A stretch of 64,000 nt of DNA from Paenibacillus guangzhouensis. GTDB lineage: Bacteria; Bacillota; Bacilli; Paenibacillales; Paenibacillaceae. Below are positions 51,633 to 60,493 of the stretch, one piece after another. Each line of letters starts with the position of its first letter. The first letter of the stretch is position 1. The stretch covers positions 1,736,001 to 1,800,000 of the forward strand of contig NZ_CP045293.1 in NCBI RefSeq assembly GCF_009363075.1. The letters are read 5' to 3'. A program made the translations under genes and the position numbers. Below the pieces are notes generated by a model, which was not told the DNA's origin, searched no databases, and was given only the letters and a program-made list of their open reading frames with translations.

Positions 51633-52985
51633 ATGGAGACAGCCGGAATAGTCCAGCGGGCGATCGACTATATAGAGGAACATCTGTATGAGCCCCTTTC
51701 GTTGGAAAGCATAGCAGGGTCAGCCATGATGTCGGTTCCCAATCTGTACCGCTTGTTCTATGCGATGACGGGGCATCCCATCAAAGAGTACGTACGCAAA
51801 CGCCGAATCAGCGAAGCAGCCAATCTTTTGCGTTATACCGATCATACAACGATCGACATTGGGATGGGTTGCGGATTTCAAACGTACCAAACATTCATCA
51901 ATACATTTAAGCGAAGCACTGGTTTGACTCCGGGGCAGTATCGACAAGCAGAATTCATTTTCAGTTTTGAGCAGATCAACCTGCATGAACGAGTGACATA
52001 TCTTGAGGAAAGAGATGTGTTCGATCGTTTCCCGGAAGTAAAGGTAATCCGGCTGGCTCCTCAGAGAGGAATAGGTTTTCTTTATGCCGCTGAGAGGGAG
52101 GAGGGAATCGAAGAGGAAGCCCTAATCCGATTCCATGCCCTCTTGGAAAAGCGAGGACTCAACATGAACCAATTGAGGCTATTCGGGTGGAATGTTGATA
52201 TGAAAGGAAGCCGACAGCCATACAGCTACCAACTTGTGGCTGTTGGTGAGATCGTCGCACCTTGCATAGAAGACCCGAGCTTACAACCTATTGAGCTGCC
52301 TGGTGGACTTTATGCGGTAACGCGTACTCCGGCAGGGTCCCGTTGCACAATCATTGACACTTGGAATCGATTGGTCTCCGACTGGCTTCCACGAAGTACG
52401 TTCGAACTGGGAGTACATAATTTTTTAGAAGAATATCAACAATTCAACAAACGGATTGCTCGCTTGAAACTCTACCTCCCAGTCGAGCGCCGTCAAGAGA
52501 CACAGTCCATTGAAGTTCTGGAACGTTCGGCGGTGAGGGTCCTCTCCTTTCGAGAAGAAGGCGAGGATTGCGTGATATGGGCAGATAAGGCTTCCGTCGA
52601 ATGGTTATGAAGGAATGGGTTTATTGGGGATACTCGCATTCATGTATTTATGAGTTGCAGCTTTCCAGCGGATGAAAAAATCGCGTATGAAGTTCACATT
52701 GCACCGCCGGAGGAATATGTACCGTCACAGGAGGATTTAATTCGGATGAATTGGTTAGAAGGCGGATTGTACGCCTGTATCACCACGAAAGCTTATGGCT
52801 CAATGTCAGGTGTGCTTGAACGGATCTATCGCTGGCTTAGTATATCTCCGGATTATGAACCAGATGTCAGACGCTCGTGGTATTCGTACTACGTTCCTAA
52901 TTTTGAGGATGTTCCGGGTGAGGGAAAGGATTTTGAACGGTCAGTTTCTGTAGAGTGCTTCGGACCTGTCATTTTACGAGGATGA
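51633..52985 (+). pseudogene. AraC-type regulator with GyrI-like domains, interrupted by an in-frame TGA
   Basis: ATG 51633 after AAAGGAGG opens an AraC domain (HLYEPLSLESIAGSAMMSVP; STGLTPGQYRQAE). A GyrI-like effector domain follows from about residue 125 (VKVIRLAPQRGIGF), then a second from about residue 290. TGA at 52608-52610 cuts the second GyrI-like domain. The same frame stays open to 52985 and closes the domain naturally (VPGEGKDFERSVSVECFG). A complete protein would have about 450 residues. Either the stop is a mutation or the first part (325 residues) suffices. Confidence 0.8.
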
Positions 52986-53013
52986 TCTTTGTAGCTGAAA
53001 GGATGTATAATCA

Positions 53014-53595
53014 ATGGCTCGAAGTGCGAGAAAGTACCAAAACGCAGATGGTTACAAGCCTACACTTATTCCAGCGGCATTAAAAATGGTTAGAAACATG
53101 GATGAGCGAAGGGAGCAAACGGATATGCAGACAAATGAGGGAATCAAAGTGAAAGTGGATGAAAGACTGGAAGACATTACGGGGGTTACTTGTATATACG
53201 TACCGGTAAATGATGTTTACGAGTCTATTCAATGGTACAAAAAGAATTTAGGGTATCAACCATCAGACAACGACCGTGTTGAGCCTGGCATGGTGACGGC
53301 TATTTTGAATTTTCCCGATCGCAATGGAAATCTGCCTACACCTGGTTTAAGGCAAGCTGTACCTGCTCTGTTCCTTCATAAATCGGACGAAGAGGGCGGT
53401 CGATTACGCTTTTCATGGTCATTGGACGACGGCAAACCCCATGCAATGGCATGCTTTATTACACCACGGATCGAGGAGCTATTAGAACGCTTTAAAGAAA
53501 ATGGAGTGAATATTATTGGGGAACGGGTGACAAGCGGACCAAATATAACGTTTGCTGATCCTGACGGTAACATATGGGAAGTTTGGCAACCTTAA
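53014..53595 (+). CDS. VOC family protein
   Basis: A 193-residue protein, one VOC unit of about 130 residues (from about residue 58) after a charged N-terminal tail. TGVTCIYVPVNDVYESIQWYK is the first motif, and FADPDGNIWEVWQP is the classic last motif with the metal-ligand glutamate. ATG at 53014 follows AAAGGATG. It follows the AraC/GyrI pseudogene by 28 bases and was probably its target. Internal starts would give a shorter, more typical VOC protein, so the long start is uncertain. Confidence 0.85.
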   Translation: MARSARKYQNADGYKPTLIPAALKMVRNMDERREQTDMQTNEGIKVKVDERLEDITGVTCIYVPVNDVYESIQWYKKNLGYQPSDNDRVEPGMVTAILNFPDRNGNLPTPGLRQAVPALFLHKSDEEGGRLRFSWSLDDGKPHAMACFITPRIEELLERFKENGVNIIGERVTSGPNITFADPDGNIWEVWQP

Positions 53596-53617
53596 TTGTT
53601 TAGAAGAATCTATTAAG

Positions 53618-53712
53618 CTAACGGGACACGATAACTCAATAAAGACATTTGAAGGCAGCCGGCTACTTGTGATCGGCTGCCTTTTCTCAACTAACGGGCA
53701 GATTAGTTCAAA
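53618..53712 (+). repeat. CJR complete (locus 38)
   Basis: L end CTAACGGGACACGATAACTC, type-B stem AAGGCAGCCG...CGGCTGCCTT, then TTCTCAA and R end CTAACGGGCAGATTAGTTC. Confidence 0.9.
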
Positions 53713-53785
53713 TCACTTCTCAGAAATTTCCAAAAATACTATCATAGAAAACGAACAAATATTCCCTTTTCCTGAGGTGAAGAGT

Positions 53786-53947
53786 GTGGATATCTTTAAC
53801 AGTTTAGACCAATATACTAAACAAATAAAAGATCATATTGCTGCATCAGCAGCTGCAGTTTGCGTTATGAAAGACAATGAAATTATTCATGAATGGTACT
53901 CAGGAAATCATCACTTCCATAATGGTGCCAGAAAGGTAGATCGATAG
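53786..53947 (+). pseudogene. 5' fragment of a serine hydrolase gene, truncated by a CJR stem
   Basis: GTG 53786 after GAGGTGAAGA encodes about 53 residues, SLDQYTKQIKDHIAASAAA and VCVMKDNEIIHEWYSG, the opening of beta-lactamase-like serine hydrolases just before SxxK. Then GATCGATAG and a bare CJR stem follow. The catalytic serine and everything after it are lost. Confidence 0.7.
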
Positions 53948-53952
53948 CATAA

Positions 53953-53992
53953 AGAGAACATGCTGCCGGCAAAAATCGGGCAGCCTGTTCAA
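53953..53992 (+). repeat. CJR stem only (locus 38b)
   Basis: GAACATGCTGCC...GGGCAGCCTGTTC, the stem type of locus 30, without L or R end. It truncates the serine hydrolase fragment. Confidence 0.75.
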
Positions 53993-54015
53993 TGAAAGGG
54001 CCTTGTGTATGACAC

Positions 54016-54099
54016 TTGTCGGGTGACAAGAACATATATCGTTTGCCGATTGAGGACAAGAACATGTATTGTTTTACGTAAATGAGGAGGATTTTCAAT
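54016..54099 (+). repeat. Second repeat family, copy 4
   Basis: CTTGTCGGGTGACAAGAAC, ATATATCGTTTGCCGATTG, ACAAGAACATGTATTG and TTTACGTAAATGAGGAGG, very close to 8985-9063 and 59378-59457. No adjacent R end. Confidence 0.72.
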
Positions 54100-54194
54100 T
54101 AGGATAATTTTTCGTGTACTTTTGCTTGAGTCAACCCTGGACACATGAGGTAACTATCTCATAAAAGATGATGCTAACTTATTATCAGAGTTAA

Positions 54195-54217
54195 ACTAAC
54201 GGGCAGTTTAGTTGAAA
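54195..54217 (+). repeat. CJR right end (locus 39)
   Basis: CTAACGGGCAGTTTAGTTG with no L end nearby. It opens the VOC unit at 54299. Confidence 0.75.
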
Positions 54218-54298
54218 CTCTATTCATTTTTTATACCAGAAAATAACAGAAACTGATACAATCAGGTGAGATTCCAAATTCAAGGAGGATACGATGTG

Positions 54299-54682
54299 AT
54301 GAGTATTGTAAAAGAAATTAACTGCATTTATATCCCTACAACCGATACAGAAGAATCGGCCCAATGGTATGTGCATAATTTAGGTTTAGAGTTAATGAGA
54401 TCCGTTCATGAAAATCAGGCTCAGCTTCGTATCACTTCGGGACAAGCCATTTTTTTGATTAAGACTCCTGAGAAGACAAATCTAAACTACATTCAAATAG
54501 GTGGAACGGAACAATGTGCACTTACATTGGAAGTCAATGATTTTCACGGACTCTCCAGCCGAATGAAGAACAACGGAGCTAAGGTATCGGAGATTGAAGA
54601 TAATGGGGGCTGTGGTCTTAATTTTTATGCCTATGACCCAGATGGAAATAAACTCGATATTTGGGGTGGCTGGCCCAAGTAA
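54299..54682 (+). CDS. VOC family protein
   Basis: A 127-residue single-unit VOC protein. KEINCIYIPTTDTEESAQWYVHNLGL is the first motif. In the second, CALTLEVNDFHGLSSRMKNNG and FYAYDPDGNKLDIWGGW carry the usual glutamate-position residue as Asp. ATG at 54299 follows AAGGAGG. It is a single-gene unit between two CJR loci. Substrate unknown. Confidence 0.88.
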   Translation: MSIVKEINCIYIPTTDTEESAQWYVHNLGLELMRSVHENQAQLRITSGQAIFLIKTPEKTNLNYIQIGGTEQCALTLEVNDFHGLSSRMKNNGAKVSEIEDNGGCGLNFYAYDPDGNKLDIWGGWPK

Positions 54683-54693
54683 TTTGTCATTCA

Positions 54694-54770
54694 GCTAACT
54701 GAACACGATACCATCATTACAGGAGCCGGAATTATTGGCTGCCTGTTCAACTAACGGGAAGTTTAGCGCA
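54694..54770 (+). repeat. CJR, diverged (locus 40)
   Basis: L end CTAACTGAACACGATAC, a weak stem ACAGGAGCCG...TTGGCTGCCTGT, then R end CTAACGGGAAGTTTAGCGC. Confidence 0.8.
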
Positions 54771-55186
54771 ACAAAACATATATACAAGCCTTATGTTTAA
54801 TAAAAGAACTTTACTAGGGGGAACGAATGAAACCCTTGCATTAATGGTCTTGCTCTACAAAGTCAACTCCCACAATCTGTTCTTTTCCTCCGCCGTCGAG
54901 ATTATGATCATGGGACTAATGAGCTGGAATCGCCACGAAGTACGCGAATTGTACCTAACACCATATACGAAATCCCTTACTCGGCATATGAACTCTTAAT
55001 GATAACAGCATGGATGGAAACGAAAAATCCCAACCCGCGAGGCCGTTGACCGGCTTTTCGGGTTTGTTCGTCATGTGTACGGTTGTCTCCTTATCAGGTT
55101 AGTAAATAGCTCCTTTGAGTCATTGTAGCGCCAACCTGTATCGCTATAATTAAAAAAGGCTGAAAAAACAAGAAGGGAACTGGAAG
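54771..55186. other. Intergenic region
   Basis: A 68-codon open frame at 54793 has GGGGG inside it but no recognisable family, so I do not call it. CAACCCGCGAGGCCGTTGACC...CGGCTTTTCGGGTTTG near 55033-55066 can pair as a terminator-like hairpin. Confidence 0.4.
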
Positions 55187-56551
55187 ATGAAGAAAAATAA
55201 TTATAGTCGCTTTTGGCGATGGCACTTTTATGCAGCACTATTTATTACGCCGCTCCTGATTACATTGACATTAAGTGGTATTGGATATTTGTTCTATACG
55301 AACGTCGAAAATACGGTGTACAAGAATGAATTTTTCAATCACAGCAGCCAGACTGCTCCACTGACGATCGATCAAGGGATTGATAATGTAACGGAAGCCT
55401 ATCCCGGCTATTCCGTTTCAAAAGTTATCGTGTTAGAGGAGCCTTATAACACCCGCCTAACGATGACGAATAAAGATGGCGATCAAAAATATGTGTTCTT
55501 AGATTCGAACTATCAAATTGTTGGCAGCCAAAATCCGAAGTATACGTTCTCCAATATGATGAGAGAGATTCATAGCTCGCTCTTTGTCGGGGGGACCGTC
55601 GTCAATTATTTAGTGGAGCTTGCAGCATGTTGGGCAATCTTCCTGTTACTCTCCGGAATTTATATGACATTCAAGGGAAGAGCACTGAAGAAGGAACCGA
55701 ATCCGACAAAACGGCAAAAAAACTTGAAATGGCATGCTCTCCTAGGGACAATCATAACCATTCCGATGATCATCATCATTTTTACCGGCTTGCCTTGGTC
55801 CGCATTGATGGGAGACATGATCTACTCAGCAGCTCAAAATAATCCGTCGATTGGAATTCCAGCCTTGAAACAACAGCCGCCTACTTCTGATATGAGCGAA
55901 ATTCCTTGGGCTACCCGCAAAAACGAACCGCCGACATCCAGCGGAGGATCTCATGCGGAACATCATGGCATGGCTCATATGGAAATTATGACTCGTGAAG
56001 GAATGATTACGCTCGAACAGCTCATGTCCGAAGTAAAGAAAGAGAGCATTTCAAAGCCATACACCATTAACTACCCTAAAGATGAGCAAGGGGTTTATAC
56101 CGTTTCGAAAGGCAGCAATACCGGTGTGACAGGCTTAGATGTTAGTCCGTATGACGAGGTCACGACTTATTTTGATCAATATAGTGGTAAGTTGATTTCC
56201 AAAATCGGATTTGAAGATTACGGCATTCTAGGGAAATGGTTTACATGGGGAATCCCCCTGCATGAAGGTCATTTATTTGGCTGGCCAAATAAATTACTGA
56301 ATCTGATTGTTTGTGTTGCGTTTTTACTTGTTATTTTCTGGGGCTTTAAAACATGGCTAACGCGTAAAAAGAAAAATTCTTTGTCAGCTCCGCCCAACAT
56401 GTCGAGTAAAATATCGATCGGATTCATTATTTTCATAGTGATATTAGGGTGTATCATGCCGCTATTTGGCATGTCCTTAATACTGGCCGTGATGATCGAA
56501 GCCATACTTTCTATTAGAAGAAAATATCTAGATGCAACTATGGCGAAGTAG
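55187..56551 (+). CDS. PepSY-domain membrane protein (PepSY_TM)
   Basis: A 454-residue inner membrane protein with four helices: near 14-36, 138-160, 190-210 and 375-395, followed by another near 415-445. Between them lie two PepSY-type domains (APLTIDQGIDNVTEAYPGY, YTFSNMMREIHSSLFVGGTV; later GVYTVSKGSNTG). The opening FWRWHFYAALFITPLLI is the PepSY_TM signature. The periplasmic-side loop has HAEHHGMAHME, rich in histidine. Members are linked to iron-siderophore reduction and peptidase inhibition. ATG at 55187 after AGAAGGGAA. It stands alone; its terminator follows. Confidence 0.9.
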   Translation: MKKNNYSRFWRWHFYAALFITPLLITLTLSGIGYLFYTNVENTVYKNEFFNHSSQTAPLTIDQGIDNVTEAYPGYSVSKVIVLEEPYNTRLTMTNKDGDQKYVFLDSNYQIVGSQNPKYTFSNMMREIHSSLFVGGTVVNYLVELAACWAIFLLLSGIYMTFKGRALKKEPNPTKRQKNLKWHALLGTIITIPMIIIIFTGLPWSALMGDMIYSAAQNNPSIGIPALKQQPPTSDMSEIPWATRKNEPPTSSGGSHAEHHGMAHMEIMTREGMITLEQLMSEVKKESISKPYTINYPKDEQGVYTVSKGSNTGVTGLDVSPYDEVTTYFDQYSGKLISKIGFEDYGILGKWFTWGIPLHEGHLFGWPNKLLNLIVCVAFLLVIFWGFKTWLTRKKKNSLSAPPNMSSKISIGFIIFIVILGCIMPLFGMSLILAVMIEAILSIRRKYLDATMAK

Positions 56552-56558
56552 GCCAACG

Positions 56559-56586
56559 GAGCGGGAGGAATCCCGCTCTTTTTTGC
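56559..56586 (+). terminator. Intrinsic terminator of the PepSY gene
   Basis: GAGCGGGA/TCCCGCTC around four bases, followed by six T's. Confidence 0.88.
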
Positions 56587-56598
56587 TAGACCAACTTC

Positions 56599-56748
56599 AT
56601 GTGCATTTTTCTCCTTATCATTTTAATAGGCTGTGAAATCGTACGCCAACTGCGTCTCCTAAAAGCATCGCATGATATGTTCGATGCAACTCGCGACAAG
56701 ATCCTTTACGAAGAACTAACTAACTTGGCGAAGTCCAAAAACATTTGA
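56599..56748 (+). CDS. Possible small membrane protein
   Basis: A 49-residue frame from ATG 56599: a hydrophobic N-terminal helix (FLLIILIGCEIV) then a charged helical tail, RQLRLLKASHDMFDATRD and LTNLAKSKNI. One-helix proteins of this layout are common in Paenibacillus-type genomes. There is no good ribosome binding site, which argues against it. Confidence 0.35.
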   Translation: MCIFLLIILIGCEIVRQLRLLKASHDMFDATRDKILYEELTNLAKSKNI

Positions 56749-56836
56749 GCATTTTTGATGTTTCAGAAGATGAACTTTCTCAGGCTGATAAAGTTATAGA
56801 TGAACTAAAACATTAGTATCCAGTTAAAGATTTAAG

Positions 56837-56926
56837 CTAACGGGACACTATAGTTGAATAAGGATCCGCGGCAGTCGACCAGAAAATCGGCTGCCGTTTT
56901 TATTAATCTAACGGGCAGGTTAGTTA
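56837..56926 (+). repeat. CJR complete (locus 41)
   Basis: L end CTAACGGGACACTATAGTTG, type-B stem CGGCAGtCGAcc...tCGGCTGCCG followed by TTTTTATT, R end CTAACGGGCAGGTTAG. Confidence 0.9.
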
Positions 56927-57040
56927 TAATGGATCAGTCAATAGCATACGATCCAAAATTATTTGTACGCGCGACTAGATTATTATATAAGTTGCATTAT
57001 CTGTAAAACCTGATGAAAAATACAATTCGATCAGAGATAT

Positions 57041-57195
57041 GTCGAGTGACAAGAAAGTGTACCGATTAATATCCGCGTAAATCGCGGTTTTTTTATTTTA
57101 TCGGTACAAATTCTTGTAAAACTGCCGTGCCAACAATATGTACCGATTGTCGATAAGTGCCAAGAATATGATCCGATTGTCGATCTTTTGATATA
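57041..57195 (+). repeat. Second repeat family, copy 5
   Basis: TGACAAGAA...TGTACCGAT, inner hairpin CCGCG-taaat-CGCGG with seven T's, then ATCGGTACA and ATTCTTGT as inverted outer arms. Further ATATGTACCGATTGTCGAT motifs follow. Both arms changed together (TATATCG to GTACCGAT). Confidence 0.72.
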
Positions 57196-57208
57196 TGGAG
57201 TCATTTAG

Positions 57209-57230
57209 CTAACGGGCAGATTAATTCAAT
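57209..57230 (+). repeat. CJR right end (locus 42)
   Basis: CTAACGGGCAGATTAATTC directly after the second-family repeat, the arrangement also seen at loci 6 and 45. Confidence 0.78.
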
Positions 57231-57297
57231 AGTGAGTCTAGAATCTCTCCTGAAATTAGGTTATTATTGGAAGAATTACTTGCGAGGAGAGATGCAG

Positions 57298-58091
57298 ATG
57301 TCTGACATACAGGCAATTGTATTAGACTTGGACGGAACATTGCTCGGCAGCGACAAATCCATATCACCTAGAAATTACGAGACTGTTAAAAGATGTTATG
57401 ATTCTGGAATACATATTATTGTTGCGACGGCGCGACCGCCTAGAGCGGCTAATCAATTTGTGAAGAATTTTCCTTTTGTAGACTACTTGGTTTATTACAA
57501 TGGTGCTCTAATAACATGCAAGTCTAAGCAAACTCAGCGGCACATTAGTATCCCAAATGAGATTAGCCAACAGATCAACAAATTCATCGAGTTACATGCT
57601 CCTCAATCGTTAATTTCATACGAGGTTAATGATTCATGGTATGCGTGTACACCAGTTTCCGACTCGCAGCATGCTCAATTCGGTCTCCGCACGAATGATC
57701 CGAAACCCCAGGTTTTATTAGTACACTCTCCCCAACCAAAATATTGGTTCAAGGTTACAGCACATGGAGGGATATAATAGAGCAATTCGGCGACCATGTG
57801 AACGTAATCGCAACCGATGGAGGGGTATTGGTTCAAATCATGCAAAAATCAGCATCAAAGGAAGAAGCCGTGCAATGGGTACTTAATAATATCGGGGTGA
57901 AGTCAGAAAATGTAATGGTATTCGGGGATGACTTTAACGATTTAGGACTATTCCAAATGTGTGGATTTCCGATCGCAATGGAGAACGCGATAATTGAACT
58001 AAAAAATTGCGCAGCCCACGTAACCGATTCAAATGATAACGATGGTGTTGCTGTTGCTCTTGAGAGATTAGTGGTTGTAATCACTTGCTGA
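57298..58091 (+). pseudogene. HAD-family (Cof-type) phosphatase with a frameshift
   Basis: ATG 57298 after GAGGAGAG opens MSDIQAIVLDLDGTLLG, whose DxDGT is the HAD motif I; VATARPP gives motif II. The frame breaks near 57745-57775, and the other frame continues FGDHVNVIATDGGVLVQIM and ENVMVFGDDFNDLGLF, motif IV with its paired aspartates. Together they would make about 264 residues, the normal Cof/YidA size. One indel near 57750 explains the loss. Confidence 0.85.
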
Positions 58092-58103
58092 TAATGATTC
58101 AAC

Positions 58104-58155
58104 TAACGGGACACTATAGCTCAATGATGACACTACGGCTGCCGTATTATTAGTT
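58104..58155 (+). repeat. CJR left end with half stem (locus 43)
   Basis: L end CTAACGGGACACTATAGCTC, then ACGGCTGCCGTATTATTAG; the return arm and R end are missing. Confidence 0.8.
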
Positions 58156-58206
58156 AATTGTTCTTTTGACCTTTGAATGGTAATATAAGGAATCAAAGGG
58201 AATGTT

Positions 58207-58428
58207 TTGAGTGAGGAGCTGAGACAATCTCCAAAGAGGATACTCCATACTTGTTCGAACGCTTTTATCAAGAGAAAAATCGCGTTCTCGTGCGTTCGGG
58301 GGAGCCGGATTGGGTCTTGCTATATGCAAACGAATCGTAGAAGAGCATGGATGTCATATTGGGGTGCAGAGCAAACCGGGGGCAGGCCCGAGTTTTACTT
58401 GACATTGCCGGTTGTCAAAGAGGATTGA
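58207..58428 (+). pseudogene. Sensor histidine kinase remnant (ATPase-domain end)
   Basis: No single frame is intact, but pieces in different frames match the C-terminus of a HATPase domain: FYQEKNRVLVRSG, a GxGLGLAIC-like region now out of frame, and EFYLTLPVV at the end. At least two frameshifts are needed. It precedes lspA by 60 bases. Confidence 0.6.
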
Positions 58429-58488
58429 ATCCCTGACCTCAAGTTAAGGACAAATTCTTTCATCCATAACGGGAGAGGAGTTCACATT

Positions 58489-58965
58489 GTGTTTCGTTAC
58501 TACTTTATAGCCTTGTGCGTGATTATTGCGGACCATGCGGCCAAATGGCTTGTGTCGACTTATATGAAAATCGGACAAGAAATCCCCTTAATACCTGGAG
58601 TTCTTGGGCTTACATCCATCCGAAACAGAGGGGCTGCTTTTGACATTTTGCAAGGACAAATCACATTTTTTATTATCGCGACGACCGTTGTCCTTATCGG
58701 AGTTATGCTCTATTTACCCAAAGCGCATCGTGAAAAAACGATCTCGCCTTATGGCTTAGCCCTTATATTGGGCGGAGCGCTGGGCAATTTTATTGACCGT
58801 GTGTTTAAAGGGGAAGTTGTGGACATGATTCAAGTTCATTTTTTCCACTTCCCCGTTTTTAATGTAGCTGATTCCTTCTTATGCATTGGTGTCCTTATTG
58901 TATTGATTCATTCTTTGAAAGAGTCACGTAATAAGGATGAAGAGTTGAAGGAAGTGGTTAAATAA
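58489..58965 (+). CDS. lspA: Signal peptidase II (lipoprotein signal peptidase), paralogue
   Basis: A 158-residue membrane aspartyl protease that removes lipoprotein signals after diacylglyceryl transfer. Four helices are present. The catalytic and conserved motifs are complete: IADHAAKW in helix 1, SIRNRGAAF, GGALGNFIDR with the first aspartate, and VFNVADSFLCIG with the second. GTG at 58489 follows GGAGAGGAG. The usual lspA context (rluD, traR/DksA-type genes) is absent, so this is likely an additional, mobile copy. Extra LspA copies can confer resistance to globomycin or myxovirescin; that role here is inference. Confidence 0.92.
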   Translation: MFRYYFIALCVIIADHAAKWLVSTYMKIGQEIPLIPGVLGLTSIRNRGAAFDILQGQITFFIIATTVVLIGVMLYLPKAHREKTISPYGLALILGGALGNFIDRVFKGEVVDMIQVHFFHFPVFNVADSFLCIGVLIVLIHSLKESRNKDEELKEVVK

Positions 58966-59017
58966 AAGTTAACGCCAACAGGTCAATTTTAGTGGTTTTT
59001 CGGCTTGAACCATTACA

Positions 59018-59100
59018 CTAACGGAGAACGATATATTAACGACTACAAAGAAACGGCAGCCGCGAAAGGTTGCCGTTTTCACTACTAATGGGGTGTTATT
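59018..59100 (+). repeat. CJR (locus 44)
   Basis: L end CTAACGGAGAACGATATATTAA, stem AACGGCAGCC...GGTTGCCGTT, then TTCACTACTAATGGGG as a decayed R end. Confidence 0.82.
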
Positions 59101-59293
59101 ATATGTAAACGAGCAATTTTTAGAAAATGTAGCGACAGAGCGTCCAGCGATTCGTCGCGATAATATATGAAAATGACAACTTAGACTTCGACGTTAACGT
59201 CAATGATTAAATAAAGCGTGCATCAACTACCAATAAACTGAATAAAGTTGGGAACTTTGTGTCAAAATAGTAGGGAACTTTGTGTCAATGTAT
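59101..59293. other. Intergenic region with short direct repeat
   Basis: GGGAACTTTGTGTCAA occurs twice, at about 59249 and 59273. No gene with a ribosome binding site was found. Confidence 0.5.
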
Positions 59294-59457
59294 GTCGAGT
59301 GACAAGAACATATATGCTTAAAAGTCGCGTATTTGCGGCTTTTTTTGTTTTAACGATATATGTTCTTGTCAAAAACGAATGACAAGAACATATATCGTTT
59401 GCCGATTGAGGACAAGAACATATATTGTATTACGTAAATGAGGACGATTATCAATGA
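59294..59457 (+). repeat. Second repeat family, copy 6 (most complete)
   Basis: TGACAAGAACATATAT, an inner hairpin AGTCGCGTATTTGCGGCT with seven T's, then ATATATGTTCTTGTCA as exact inverted outer arm; next TGACAAGAACATATATCG, GTTTGCCGATTGAGGAC and ATTACGTAAATGAGGACG. The nested inverted-repeat structure is clearest here. Confidence 0.78.
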
Positions 59458-59490
59458 AGAAAATTATGCAGATAGATCAGCGGCGTTAAG

Positions 59491-59570
59491 CTAACGGGCA
59501 GGATAGTTCAATCATTATGTCGAAAACTTTGGGCACGGCGAATTTACAAAGTTCGCGAAAAAGACGGTAA
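59491..59570 (+). repeat. CJR right end, extended form (locus 45)
   Basis: CTAACGGGCAGGATAGTTC, then GTCGAAAACTTTGGGCACGGC, shortened, AATTTACAAAGTTCGCG and AAAAAGACGGTAAC. The second-family repeat takes the place of L and stem. Confidence 0.82.
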
Positions 59571-59597
59571 CTGATATAACCGAAAGGATGAAAAACT

Positions 59598-60239
59598 ATG
59601 AATATCAATCAGATTAGCAATAAACACGTCTTATTTTCCAGCAATCAATTTTTTGACTTAAATATTCATTTGATCTTGGGCACAAAGAACACTTATTTAA
59701 TCGATACTGGTCTAGGTTCTGAATTTGTGCAACCAGTGTTAGAGTACATAAAGCAAATCGATAACCCACTAATTATTATTAACACCCACCATCATTGGGA
59801 TCATGTTTTTGGCAACAATAGTTTTAAAGATTGTTTAATCGTTTCTCATCAGCTGTGTAGAGAAATGATTAATACTGAGTGGGACATGATGCTTAATAAG
59901 TATTCTAAATTTGGAATGGGAGAAATAGAGAAATGTCTTCCGAATTTAGTGTTTGATAATGAATTATTCTTCACAGAAGATCAAATTAGATTATTATATA
60001 CACCAGGTCACACAATAGATTCTATAAGTGTAATAGATGAAGAAGAGAAAGTAATTAATGTAGGGGATAATATTGGAGATACGATGGATGAAATCATTCC
60101 GAATCTATATTGTGATAAAGAATTTTATAGAGAAACAATAAATAAATACAAAAAAATGAATATGGAAACATGGATATCGGGTCATAATGTTGTTCTAAAG
60201 AAAGAGGTAATAGAAAAAATAGAAAAAGAATTAGAATAA
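59598..60239 (+). CDS. Metallo-beta-lactamase-fold hydrolase
   Basis: A 213-residue cytosolic hydrolase with the two-zinc (or iron) site. INTHHHWDHVFG supplies His64, His66, Asp68 and His69; YTPGHTIDSISV the next ligand histidine; NVGDNIGD the bridging aspartate; and ISGHN the last histidine. All ligands are present, so the enzyme should be active. ATG at 59598 after GAAAGGATG. It is a single-gene unit after an extended CJR. Substrate is not evident; glyoxalase II-like or lactonase activity is possible. Confidence 0.9.
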   Translation: MNINQISNKHVLFSSNQFFDLNIHLILGTKNTYLIDTGLGSEFVQPVLEYIKQIDNPLIIINTHHHWDHVFGNNSFKDCLIVSHQLCREMINTEWDMMLNKYSKFGMGEIEKCLPNLVFDNELFFTEDQIRLLYTPGHTIDSISVIDEEEKVINVGDNIGDTMDEIIPNLYCDKEFYRETINKYKKMNMETWISGHNVVLKKEVIEKIEKELE

Positions 60240-60321
60240 ATTGTAGAGTAATTTCGAAGAAGTCGACTACTTCATCTGACATCATATTAACGCATCCGGG
60301 CATTCGGCAAGATTCATTACG

Positions 60322-60415
60322 CTAACGGGACACTATAGTGCAATATGCAACAGAAAAGGCAGCGATCACTTAGATCAGCTGCCTTTTCTCAACTAACGGG
60401 CAGGATAGTTCAATA
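60322..60415 (+). repeat. CJR complete (locus 46)
   Basis: L end CTAACGGGACACTATAGTGC, type-B stem AAAGGCAGCgATC...GATCAGCTGCCTTTT, then CTCAA and R end CTAACGGGCAGGATAGTTC. Confidence 0.92.
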
Positions 60416-60493
60416 AAATTGTTTTTTACACACTTCTTTATAGGGTTCAATGATACAATTTGCATATCTCTAAAGAGGATGGGTGAAAATCGG

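Noticed and set aside
53552-53785. Upstream extension of the serine-hydrolase fragment frame
   Set aside because: This part of the frame runs through the end of the VOC gene and the whole of locus 38; the GTG at 53786 has the ribosome site.
54793-54999. A 68-codon ORF after locus 40
   Set aside because: No ribosome site at its start, no family match, odd composition.
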